From assembly GCA_028274465.1 (NCBI GenBank), contig CM051458.1, forward strand, positions 104,610,855 through 104,674,854: a stretch of DNA of 64,000 nt, in the 5' to 3' direction. Positions within the stretch are counted from its first letter, which is position 1, and every line of letters starts with the position of its first letter. The DNA comes from Plantago ovata. Taxonomy: Eukaryota; Streptophyta; Magnoliopsida; Lamiales; Plantaginaceae. Shown here piece by piece: positions 11,808 through 23,057 of this stretch. The notes beneath the pieces are model-generated. The model did not search any database and had not been told where the DNA came from. It was given only the letters and a program-made list of their open reading frames with translations. The translations under genes and the position numbers were made by a program.

Positions 11808-13163
11808 TCATGCAACAGGACACTCCAATTCAGAGCCCGTGATGCAGTTCAACTGGCCACACCACTTACAGTATTCGCGTCTATTCACTACTCGAAACAG
11901 CAGCACAAGTAACACCGTAAACCTGCATTTTGGAGTTATACATTCATCAGAATAACCACATATGTAGTTTATCTTTCTGAGTCTATGTAAGAGTTTTCCA
12001 CGGCGGAAACATTAGACTCACCCTATGAGTAGTACTACTAGAGAGACAACTCGCAAAACAGACTGGTAAGGTTTGTATTTGGACTGTACACGAACACCAG
12101 ACGATAGACTGTTGCGTTCTATCCATCCAAACTGGGGAAGGGGCAGTAGAATAAAACCCAGTAATAGTCCAGTGAAGAAACCACCAGCATGCGCGGCATT
12201 GTCAAGATGGGGAAGAACTCCGATCCCTAAATTCACCAGAACAATCACCAGCAGCAACACCAGTGCCCAAACCTGTCAATTCACGCAATAATTCATCCCG
12301 TTACGTGTTCAAATATTCGAATTATACAACCTAAAAACACAAAACAGTTGCTTGCCTTTTTGGAGTATATAGACCAGTTGGTGATCAAATCGGAAAGCAC
12401 AGCTCCAATAATCCCGAAAAGAGCACCAGAAGCACCAACATTGACATCATTTCGAATGAGCAAATAAGATATCATGCTACCCCCGAATCCAGATAGCAAA
12501 TAGATAATGCCAATACGCACTGCAGGAAAAATTACATTAGTCTTCTATAGGTACCAATTGTACAACGGTGTGGTACGTACTAAAGAAGACGAAGGCGATA
12601 GTTAATTTTACCAAAACCGAACTGCTGCTCAAGGCGGATACCAGTGATGGCAAGGCTCAACATATTCGCAAGCAGATGCACAACACCGGCGTGTAACCAG
12701 ATACACGAAATAAGCCTCCACCCTTGATGTTGTGACCAGCTTAACGCTCCCAACTTCTCCAATCTTTCATGACAACAAAAGGACCAATTATTACGAAAAC
12801 AGTAAAACCATGTGACCGGCCAAGGTTCTTCCGATCATCTAGTTGTAATCAGCATAGAATTACGAAACTATTTAAAACTGTGAAATACGACACTTACGTG
12901 CTATCAGAAGGTCCAAACAAAGGATTCTCCCTCAAAGGCTGGAACGAAAACCTGTGAAGAAACCTCGCCACGCATGTACCACTATGCTTGGGACAGTCGT
13001 TGAAATACATCTCCACAAAGAAAACAACGAAGTTGGCCACAACAAACAATGGAATCAACCATGATACCCAGTTGGCTGGTTCTATCTCATCACTCCTGTT
13101 AGCACTTGTTGCTGCAGTGCGACTTCTCTTATTTCCTCTGCTTTCGATATCGTCACCTGGCAT
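11808..13163 (-). CDS. RBL: Rhomboid-family intramembrane serine protease, 5 exons, 315 aa
   Basis: Minus-strand exons are 13163-12898, 12763-12612, 12519-12356, 12272-12022 and 11922-11808, giving 315 residues. The catalytic serine is in GASGALFG (about Ser170) and the catalytic histidine in [10 protein letters not shown] (about His222). [14 protein letters not shown] supplies the conserved oxyanion-region histidines and asparagine. Seven hydrophobic segments are apparent, starting with [20 protein letters not shown]. The soluble tail ends in a Cys-rich stretch ([11 protein letters not shown]) typical of plant RBL1/2-type rhomboids. These proteases cut transmembrane substrates in Golgi or endosomal membranes. 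Intron 3 has a GC donor (AAAAAG|GCAAGC). The open frame extends upstream to a TTG at 13184 and beyond to a TAG, but the first ATG is at 13163, chosen as the start. The neighbour UBP1 lies upstream on the same strand. Confidence 0.93.
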
Positions 13164-13239
13164 TGCTGGTTCTTTTTTGCTCAACTCAGCTTCTTCTTGG
13201 CTTTTGCTACTTGAGTCTGTTTTATCTGTGTTGTTGTGA

Positions 13240-13782
13240 GGTTTGAATGGAATTGTTGAATATCTGACTATTATTATTTTTGTCGTTGAATTCTACTAGG
13301 ATCGTGGGGTTATGAATGGGTTTAATGGGGACGTGGGTTTGAATTTAAATATTGAGCGGTTTATATTTTTTGTTTCAGATTAGATGGTGGAAAGAATTGG
13401 GGCAGGTGTAGGACACAGTTACGCAACTACACTATCCTAGAGAAGAATGTGGTGGTTTTGGTAGCGGAAGTTTTTTCTTCTGGGGGTAGGGGGTCGGATT
13501 GGACTAATTTTGCCATTTTCGATTAGTCGAAAATAACGTATGTTTTCAAGAGAAAAAGAAAACGGTCAAAATGTTTAAAAGAAGCATACATTCCTACACA
13601 AGAAGATATTCATAGATCATAAACTTGAGAACAATGAGAGAACAATACATGCATACAACAAGTTAAAAGAAAAAAAAGGCCATCTAGAAAGAGGACATTC
13701 TACAGCTTTAAAGAAAAAAAAAACACTCAAACAAGGCCACATAGGCTAATTGTTGCAAGTTATGCCGCAGACTAGGAAATTA
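13240..13782. other. Spacer between UBP1 3' end and rhomboid 5' end
   Basis: This holds the rhomboid 5' leader and promoter on its left and the UBP1 3' UTR on its right. No extra gene was seen. Both genes run leftwards, so the promoter of the rhomboid gene must lie here. Confidence 0.5.
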
Positions 13783-16700
13783 TCACTGGTAGTACATGAG
13801 CTGCTGAGTAGCAGCAACATTCTGGAAGCCGCCATCATAAATTGCCTGGCTACTACCGGCTCCCACTCCCATAGAGGCTTGCTTCAGAGGGAGTTGACCC
13901 TGTGCGTGCATGAGGGCATGGACCCCGCCCATCTTGTTCATCGAAAGTTGCCGCTCATACATAAGATCAGTAGCAAAAAGGCCTGGCATGGGTGCTGGTG
14001 CAGGTGGAGGTGCAGGGAGCGGGTTTGAGCTTGTTCCGGGTGGAGTTGGTTTGTTTCCCCATGAGCACTGAATGTATGCAAAAAATATCAATCGAGGTGC
14101 TAAACAGGAAGAAAACTAGTCTAAAACCAGCATAAGACGTGGCTCTAATATCATGTGAAGTCTTGGGAGTTGGGACCATTACCACCCCTAAACAAATGCC
14201 ATCCTTATCAGAGCATGCAAAGTGCACATCACAATGACTCACATATTGCAAAAAGAACATTCTCAGATTCTCCTATTTTAAGTAGGGGAAGGGAGACAAA
14301 CCTTGATTTGTTTTCCGCAGAGAAATGACCGAGTGTTTCCCACTGTGATAGCCATGGCTGCCTCTTCATGGGTGCTGTATCTCACAAAACCAAACCCTTT
14401 ATCACGCTGGACTCTGACTTCTTCGATTGAACCAGCACCAAGTGCATAAAAGTGTCGATGAAGGTCAGACTGGGTTGCCTGGCATCAAACAAGAAGATTT
14501 TCATGGCACCTCCTAACTCGGTAATACAGGATACATCATACATGGCATTGTAATTTTTGTAATAATTGGATCTAAAGAGCATTTTGGCCCAAGCCAAACT
14601 AGCAGATGAAGAAAATCAGTTATCTCATTCACCTAATTCCATTTGATGATATAAAAACTGAACAATATTTTATAAAATCCCTTTCTTTTTTATCATCATT
14701 ATTTTTTCAATAATAATACACTCTTAAGGTGGATTGGTAAGAAAAGTATTTAGGGAGAGAATGACTTGTCAGATCTTTTCTGAATTAAGTTGATTTATGT
14801 TCCATACCCGTAAACTCAAAAAATCTGACAGCCAGAAACTAAAGTCGAGATTTTAAGTATGTAACTCAGTATACTAATCACAGAACAGGGAACAAAAGAA
14901 ATAAAATACCTCTGGAGCAAGATTGCCGACATACACGGTGGTGTATTGAGGGTTATTCTCAGGAGCATCACCACTTGGTGCCTCTTTAATATCATCTAAG
15001 AACCAAACAAGAAAATAATCCTGTAAGCACCCATAGTAATTGTTGATATAGTCGATGAGAGAAATCAAAATGCCTATAGCAAATTGTCATAAGAAAACAA
15101 ATCAAAAAGAAAGATTGAGCCCTTTCCAGTGATAATGTTGTTACTGTCCGTTGGTTAAGGGGCACTCAACTATTATTAGCATCACAAAAGAAAGTGGTAT
15201 CTTTATACTAGTAACTCATAATGCTCAAATTCATTTGAGTTCCCAAAGGTTTTCATAAAATATGTGAAAGCTCACAAGATCCTCACATTAGTTAAGAAGA
15301 AATGCACAACAAAGACTTTGTCAAAAGTCAAAACCCCTCCCTCCACCATAGACACACCGACACACACACACAAAAATAATAAAATAAAATTCTGTTCTAT
15401 AATGTCATTAGTGTCTCATCCTGAGTGATTAAACAATCATTACCCTGAAGGGACCTCAACTACCTGACCAGCCATGACAGAAATTTAATTTTGAAAGTGA
15501 ACCTTTTGGTTAACTTGAAAGAGACATCTTGTGAAATCTAACGGATTATACGATACTTCACTCTACCTTAGCAAAACACCCTCTCCATAAGACAACTTAA
15601 CACAGCTCATATAATCTAGCTTATTAGGAACTAGAATTCAGATCAAACATCATTAGATAGATATCATGATCATGTTTAACCTGCACCGTTTTACAGTTTT
15701 TTCCATTTACTTCCAATTACTTCAGAATATAATGTTTTCTCTTCAATATACTGACCAGAAGAGCCATTTGTCAGTTCCACAACACTTTTGGCCTCTGAAC
15801 TCTGATTTTCATCACTGGTACCAGCACCCTTTGTTGCCCAATTGCAACGTATCTGCCTGCTTCCAAGCCATTTTCCTGAGTGGTAATTACAGAAAGTAAT
15901 TAGGCATGCACCAAAGTGAATACAGTTTTAAGGTACTAAAGAGAACTTCCATGGTAAGTTTGCATATCTGTACTCACCATTTAACTCATTTATAGCACTT
16001 TGGGCTTCCTGTAGAAAATTCACAAGGTCCAAGTTAAGTACGAAGATTTTGGTTTGGAGACAATTAGCATGCAAGTCACAAAACTATACCTGCTGGTTCC
16101 GGAAAGAGACAAATCCAAACCCCCTGGAGCGTCCAGTCTTTTGATCCCACATAACCCTTGCATCACTGAAACCATGTTAAGCAAATTAGTAAATTTATGA
16201 AACAAATAATACGAAGCAGTTCACATGGTAGGTAGAAAAAATTTAACAAAAGCTTCAATACTAGGGGAAAGAAAGGGACGGGAGAGGGTGAAACTTACGA
16301 GCAACTAGGGTACATGGAAAAGCATGCATACAACATGGCATCAGTGACCTCAGAGCTAAGGTCACCAACAAAGATATTGTAGTGGCCTGAACAAGAGGCA
16401 TAAACTTCCATCAGATAGAACACAAGATATGAGGTCTATATGTACTTCAAGCCAAGGGGGAAAAAAAAAAAAAAAAAGAGGAACACAGAAACCCACTTGA
16501 TGTATCCTCCCTCTGACCACTAGCATAGGCCCAGTTAACTTTGATAGGCTGCCCAAACCTGAAACTCAGAAAGAAAATGATGTTAGAGTTAGGCAACAGT
16601 AAATCATGATTTACAAATACATATTTGGCCACACTTACAGGTGCCTCCCATTAAGGGTAAAGATTGCAAGTGATGCAGATCTGCGGTCAAAGTAATGAAT

Positions 16701-18529
16701 AAACCCAAAGGATGACTGCACATAACAACAGAAGAGGGAAAAATTAAAAGCGCCTTGAGGGTTATGAACCAGGTCAAAATGAGGTGAGGTTGTGGTACCT
16801 TCTCTTTCCTAATAAGCTTGCAGCTTTCAACTGGACCAGTACTAGCAAATACTTCTTGGAGAAGAGGTTCAGTAACCTGTGTGTGAACATTCCCAACATA
16901 CCTGCATTTTTTCAAAAGTTACAATTCAAGATAAAAAGGATGTCCAAGAAAGGTAGATTATCACAAGAACATATTCCAGATAGTGTAAACTGATGTCATG
17001 ATGAAATGGTATAACATAGTTCGTATAAAAAGCACAGCTAAATTAATCCTACCACCTGAGCATACGGATGTTTTACACAATACTGTCACAAACTAAGCAG
17101 ACAAAAATGACATGGCATAGCAGTTTGGAAAGATTTGTCCAGACAAATACACTATAGGTGAAAACTAGGGACTGATAGTATTGCACTATTACATGGACTA
17201 GGAACCTCGTTATCATTACACCAAGAGGGAAGAAACAAGGGAAAGAAAAGGGAAAACAAAAGGTGCCTGAACAACACTCACACACTGCGGCAGGAAGTTG
17301 GATCAAACCCAGGAGGCAGATTCCCACTTGGAATAGGCTCCATCTGCAAAATGAAAAAAGTAAAAAAGAAAGAAATAAAAGAAAGGAAAAAAAAAACCTA
17401 ATTGTCTGCCCACAATGACCATCTACCCCCAACAGCTAAATAGAAAAGACACCTGACTTAAAAAAGAAAAGAAATTCATATGAGAGAAAGTAAAAACACA
17501 GAAAGACAGAAAAAGAAGGGAACAGCAAAAAAGAGAAGAAAAAGAAGTGGCATATGTAATCCCCATGATTCACCTAAGCATATTATGCCAGTAATGCATC
17601 CAGAAACTCCTGAAATTGCTAGTGCAGCACATCAAATAAACCCAAAACTAAAGACCAAAAACTATTTCAGTTACCAAATTTTTTCTCAGGATGGCAAATA
17701 CATATATTATTTTTAGTGCAATACGATATTGAACAGAGTGTCTTTTGTTCTCAAAATCTGATTAGCTTTCCCCGATCGCTAGCGTAAAATCCACCACTTC
17801 TCCACTTAATCTCAGCATGAATTCATCTACTACTGTCATTTCATCCGCGAATATTCTCTTAGTTTAATCCAACCATTAATCAAAAACTCCTTCTACACAA
17901 ATTCAGCTCTACTCTTATATGAGTTCACTCCTACAGTCGTACACATGATTCAGCCCTAATCTCATATATCTGCTAGCTCCTTTACTCACTCCTACACATT
18001 AAGCCCTAATATCATATTAACTAGCTCCTTTACTAATTAAAACCACAAATTCAGCCCTACTTTTATACAAGTTGACGTCTACACCAATTCAGCCCTAATA
18101 TCATATACTATTAGCTAGCTCCTTTACTAATTAAAACACAAATTGAGCCGTAATCTTATACGAGTTCACTCCTAGAAAAATTCAGCCCTAATCTCATATA
18201 TTTGCTAGCTCATATAGTAATTGAGGGAATGCGGAGCTGAAAATCTGAAACTAATTCACACTTACTAAAAATAGAACCTCACACTATTTATTTACCAAAA
18301 ATAAAACCATAACATAGCTAGCTAATCACAGACATGAAATCGGAACCGATCAAGCATGGAAAAATCACAACGATCGCATCGAAAGGTCAGACTGAGAAAT
18401 TAATGAAACCTGTGGAGCAGCTAAGGGGGCAGGATGATGATAGAGTGACTGTTGTTGTTGTTGAAGGAATGTTTGATGCATCAGAGCTTGCTGTTGCTGT
18501 TGCTGCAGCTTCAATCTCTGGTTCTGCAT
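13783..18529 (-). CDS. UBP1: Oligouridylate-binding protein UBP1 (TIA-1-like, three RRMs), 12 exons, 428 aa
   Basis: Exons (minus strand): 18529-18410, 17343-17282, 16901-16799, 16715-16639, 16558-16497, 16386-16299, 16165-16090, 16008-15978, 15875-15756, 14995-14910, 14478-14302 and 14067-13783. All phases agree, giving 428 residues. A glutamine-rich head (residues 1-35) precedes three RRMs. RRM1 has [11 protein letters not shown] and FGFIHYF. RRM2 has [11 protein letters not shown] and [11 protein letters not shown]3 has [11 protein letters not shown] and KGFGFVRY. The tail contains [13 protein letters not shown] and ends QQLMYYQ, matching UBP1. UBP1 proteins bind U-rich RNA in nucleus and stress granules, aid splicing of U-rich introns and stabilise mRNAs. 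The gene appears intact. The micro-exon of 31 bases is conserved-looking and phase-correct. Confidence 0.96.
16461..16496 (-). promoter_or_regulatory. U17 tract just downstream of a weak 5' splice site in UBP1
   Basis: In sense orientation the exon ending at 16497 is followed by the donor GTGGGT and then, at intron positions about +20 to +36, by 17 consecutive U (plus-strand A run 16461-16477). TIA-1/UBP1-family proteins bind U-rich stretches in this position and help recruit splicing factors to weak donors. Confidence 0.55.
17900..18230. repeat. Degenerate tandem repeat in UBP1 intron 1, about five units of 60-70 bases
   Basis: The phrase TTCAGCCCTAATCTCATATA, or close variants, recurs near 17950, 18000, 18050, 18088 and 18180. 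It is followed by GCTAGCTCCTTTACTAATTA-like words. The repeat lies wholly within the first intron (17344-18409). Confidence 0.75.
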
Positions 18530-18579
18530 TCTCTATCGCCGGAGAGCAGAATTTGATTGATCGGAGAAGAATTTTGCCC

Positions 18580-18790
18580 CCAAAAGTTAGGGTTCTAGCT
18601 AGAGAGAAGATTTGGGGAATAAAGGTTTTCGAACAAAGAAAAAATGAAAGAAAGAAAAAAAGAAAAAGAAAAAAAAAAGAAAAAAGAAAAAAGAAAGAAA
18701 AAAAAGGAAAAGGAAAAATGGAAATTTACACACTGATGAGAGTAGGTGTGTTTTAAGAGCAAGTTAGGTGTGTATTTATAGTCTGTTTGT
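18580..18790 (-). promoter_or_regulatory. UBP1 promoter and U-rich 5' leader
   Basis: Read on the minus strand, a TATA box TATAAATA lies at 18780-18773. Downstream is an almost pure pyrimidine tract, dominated by U (plus-strand purine run about 18638-18720). A telo-box-like AACCCTAA follows (18594-18587), and then the start codon at 18529. With the usual 25-35 base offset, transcription would begin near 18745, which places the whole pyrimidine tract in the 5' leader. Confidence 0.55.
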
Positions 18791-21395
18791 GCCCGCTTAA
18801 TTCGGTGATGATGTGTAGTATTTTTTTTTTGAAGTAGATGATGTGTAGTATTTGTTTAGAGTTTAGTGTTTTTACATTAAGTCCTTTGTGGGATTTTCAC
18901 TTCAATTTGTGGCCTACCATATAGAAAAGTTTGCGTTTTAATCTCTTTTAAAACTTCTTGCCTTTGCTAATTTAAGAGTTACGTGAATAAAATCACTTTA
19001 ACATACTTTAATACATTATCTCTCTCATATATTACTCAATTTTCTCACATATTTTAATTTAACATATTCAATTTTTTTTAGACATTAACATGTTCAATTC
19101 TAGTATTATTCATTTTTTTTGTTACATAAGTAATTGTAAGTTTTAATTCATCCGGATTAGTCAAATGCGACCTCAAGTTGAAATATATGTATAACTATTT
19201 TTCCATTTTCATATGCATGTACACTTGTTAAAATGTATAATTTTTTTTAACCAAAATAATGCCCTTAATAATAACTACGGTTCAACACCAAGTCACGAAG
19301 AACCTAGCCTGCAACAAATTTGGTTGCCCAACTATTTTTTAAGGAACATTGTCGGTTGATTGTTTGTGAGAGGCTAGAGGATTAACTTATTCGACTCTGC
19401 ATACAAGCATAATATGGTAGAAGTCGTAGAACCAATGATAGTACATTGCATCAGCCGCCTACATGGCCTAGCTCTCTCGGCTAGAATAATTGCTTAGGTA
19501 GCTGTTTGGGTGTTGGCTTTGCCCGTCGGAATGGATGACTTGATTCTCGTTGCAATTGTTTTCATTGTGGTGCTAAGAGGTGGAGTTGTTCTTTATAATT
19601 TGATGTGATGGGTATTAATGATCCTTTGTTGATCCATAAGTCACCCTTGGGTGAGTTTGCATCAAGTGTAATGGATGCTCAAATATAGTAGTTGACACGA
19701 CTGGATGGTTATTTGGTCCTATGCGGACTAGGAGCTCGCAAGGCACTGGCATACCATTTGAACTAGATGATAGCGGATGGAAATGGAAAATTATAACTGG
19801 TGGAATCTAAGTAAAATTCTTTCATATACCAAATCTACGTAAAACATAAACCATGTGGCCCAAGCACATTCACGTCATTTGAAAAATGTAATGTGGATAG
19901 ACCAAATCCATGGTATAATTTACCCGTCACATAGTGTGTCAATCTGAAAATGTAGAAGAATTATAATAAAACGCAATTATTGGGATAGTTTGATTTTTTC
20001 ACAAAAAAAAAGTGTTATTTTGAATTGTACTCCCACTATCCTTTTAGATTGTCTATATATTTTATTTTGCTTTATTTCAATGTATTCTTTACTTTTTTTT
20101 TTCTTTTTCTTTTTTACAAAACTATAACTCTTTATTGTGTTATACGGATACCACTCAATCAAACACCATACACAAACACAATGGTTGTATTAAAATAAAA
20201 TGTAAACAATCGAGATAAATATTACTCCATGGAGTATATTTTTGCGTGTATAATAATCTAAATATTTTGACTTTGCTCTAAATTCCAATTTCCAACTCAA
20301 AACATGTGTTGGGCCGTTTAAACGTATGACTTCTGCTTTACCACTATTTTTTGCAAAGCCCATACTATATAAAAGGTCCAGTTACGTGGTCATTCAGATT
20401 TCAGACTTCAATGTACACTCTTCTACAATCCTCAAACTCATATTAAGTGGTCATCTTTTCGATCACTACTCTTACTTAGTTGACTTTCAACCTTCGCTCG
20501 AAAACTCTTAAATCTCTCAAAGGTGCCAAATTTCCAACTATTACGGTAGGTAAGTAAAACTCCACAATATGAACGAACATCTTTATATATGTATACTTCT
20601 AACTACGACCTCACCTTTACAATTCAATAATCACACTAATCAAGCACTACTTATGCGTGGTCTCGAGTAAAGGTGTTGGTCTCGCTTGTATTTGTAATTG
20701 TTCCCCGACCATTATTTATGCTTATTCTTTTAATTAATAAAATATTTTAGCAGTTTAAAAAAAAACACTAAGCAAGCACTAATCATAACTACATTAGATT
20801 AAGGCTAAATAATTAAATTAGTTCAGCCACTTAAACAGGATATCATCGATTAATTTGGTATATAGTATTAATTGATTAAGAAGAAACACATTTCTATCTA
20901 CTTTACTTGCTTAAAAGTTAAATTAGACAAACCAGAAACAACGTTAGAATATCTTTTCTTGCCTGCTCTTCGTGAAGAATATCTTACCTACTTAAGACAA
21001 ATCTATGGAATCAAGGTTCATGGTTCTTACAATCTTAGTTCTTTAGTTCTTGTCCCATTGTCACTAGTGGCTTTTCTGTAGCCTAAATTTAACTCTATTA
21101 ATTACACTCACACTTTTATAATAATTGGATTTGGTATTTTTCATATTAAAAAATATCAAATTTATTTCATTCAATTTAAATTCATCAAATTCAAATCAAA
21201 TCAATTTTGACTTAGTTATTTTTATACTACAAATAACATTTGTAACGAGTTTAGGCTTGACTCCTAAAAAAAAAGAGCAAGAGATAAGGCTCAAAAACCT
21301 TATCGAGCAAGTCGAGCTCGAACCTTAAAAAATCGAGATGGATCGACTACTCGATAATACTCATAAACTAAATACATTTCTAGTACTCCACATCA
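18790..21395. other. AT-rich intergenic region, no supported gene
   Basis: Only short open frames with no recognisable domain occur. A slightly more GC-rich stretch around 19340-19760 could be a decayed gene or element piece, but I cannot assign it. Confidence 0.4.
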
Positions 21396-21399
21396 AGTT

Positions 21400-21822
21400 A
21401 CTAATTAAGACATGATGATGATTAATTAGTCGCATCGATATTTAAAATAAACATTGCGGAAATTTAAAACAATACAAGATTTACGTGGTTCGACAATTGC
21501 TTACGTACTTTACTGATTTGGAGAAATATAATAAACACTCAAATATTTCCTATTCAGGTGAACAACTCACTGATAACAAAAACACAACCAAATGTACAGA
21601 GTAAGTGGATAAGGGTTTGTGAACGAGAGATTGAGGGATGATGTTGAAGGTGATTAACTTAATACCCATATCTATTTATAGGAAATCCTTCAACATCCCA
21701 ACTTCACCATTAATTTTTAGTTTCAACTCTCGGTTGCATTCTTTCTCCCTAACTAGATTAATCAAAAGAGCCATTATGTAACTTGCCAACTTATTTGGCA
21801 AGTCGGCACTAACAATTCAACA
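21400..21822 (-). mobile_element. Copia-like LTR (solo or isolated), about 0.42 kb
   Basis: On the minus strand the block begins TGTTGAATTGTTAGTGCCGA and has a TATA motif (CTATAAATAGATATGG near 21675). It ends in the region CGAACCACGTAAATCTTGTA, a sequence type common near the 3' end of plant Copia LTRs. No internal coding region lies beside it. The 3' boundary and target duplication are not resolved. It is likely old. Confidence 0.5.
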
Positions 21823-22002
21823 CCCTTTTCAGGGTAGCATTTTGTGTTATTAGTAGTGATTTGTAAATTAATTTTTTTTTGGTGTAATTTTATGAAAGTC
21901 TCCGGGATGAGAGTGCAATATAGCCCTTAGAATGGACAAATATAATTCCATTGACCTTGAAGCCACCATAGTCCATGTATATATACAAAGATTCACCATG
22001 CT

Positions 22003-22014
22003 TCTTCATTTGTT
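22003..22014. repeat. Target-site duplication, left copy (LINE)
   Basis: TCTTCATTTGTT is repeated exactly at 27958-27969. The last two T overlap with the start of the poly(A)/T tail. Confidence 0.85.
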
Positions 22015-22737
22015 TTTTTTTTGAAACGGCTAAAAATTTCCATTAAACTCAAACGTAATGTACACGAATAAGAGGAGCATCCCCCAATCATGATACAAGA
22101 TGTATCACTGATCCTCAGTACAAAGGAGGGTCCAGATAGCCGAAGAAGCTACTGGAAATAACAACACGGAACGAAACTCAAGAGACTCTAGCTAAGCTAT
22201 GATCTCCAAAGAATCTTAAACTGAACCACCAACTGAACCAATGGCCCGTCGAACTCCAGGACAAAAACCTGTGATTCGAACCAAGGAAATTAGGAAAGTA
22301 GGCCCTTGCTCCCATAGCTCCCAGGGCGATGATGCAGCACCACAACCCCACTTCCAGCTCACAGGAGCCTCAGTCGAAAACGATTCAATCCCCGTTTGAA
22401 ATTGTCCCTCGGGTTTAACAGAAAGACACAAACACGAACAAGGAACTGTAATAAACAACATCCCACGGTGGAATCCCGGCAAGACCTGTCCGTCCCTGAC
22501 AACCAACAAACAACCCGAGTAATACCCAGAGTTAATAGACAAAAATCAAACAACAAAATCAAACCAAACCGACGCCAACTCCCGAACGGCCAACGCATTC
22601 AGCCCCAATAGCACCGTGCTCCTCCATATCGCAGCAGAAGCAAGCCTTGATCCCTGCCGAAACAGAAAAAACAAAAACCAAAAAACCAAACACAAAACAA
22701 CCACCGCAACACACACTAACAACAGACACCAAACGCA

Positions 22738-22945
22738 CACTACTGACCCCCAGAGCACGACCAAACTACTGACCCCCAATACAAAAGAAAAGAAAAAACA
22801 AACACACCACCCAGCACACTCACACGCACACCAACACAACACACTCACTGACCACAAAAACAAAAAGAAAAGAAAAAACAACACACCCCACCAGCACTCC
22901 CACACGCACACCAGCACACACACACTCAAAACACCACCACTACAC
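22738..22945. repeat. Tandem duplications in the LINE 3' UTR
   Basis: Two copies of an 80-base unit start with AAAAGAAAAGAAAAAACA at 22783 and 22863. Each continues into CACC...CACACGCACACCA. Upstream, ACTACTGACCCCCA occurs twice (near 22739 and 22767). The stretch is C/A-rich on the plus strand, GT-rich in LINE sense. Confidence 0.75.
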
Positions 22946-23057
22946 ACACCGACAACACACACGCACGACACAACAGCACACACACCCCTCACGCAACAGA
23001 GACAAGGCATACAACGCCCGCACACCGGAGCCTACAACCCAAACACCCGCACTCCCC

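Noticed and set aside
18334-18756. Plus-strand frame ending in a Lys/Arg-rich run
   Set aside because: It is antisense to UBP1 exon 1 and its leader. The basic run is the complement of the pyrimidine tract.
19340-19760. Possible decayed retroelement RNase H-like stretch
   Set aside because: Short reading stretches give no catalytic pattern that I can name, so it was left unassigned.
20872-21081. 69-codon open frame in the intergenic region
   Set aside because: AT-rich, no recognised motif, no splice partners or neighbours suggesting a gene.
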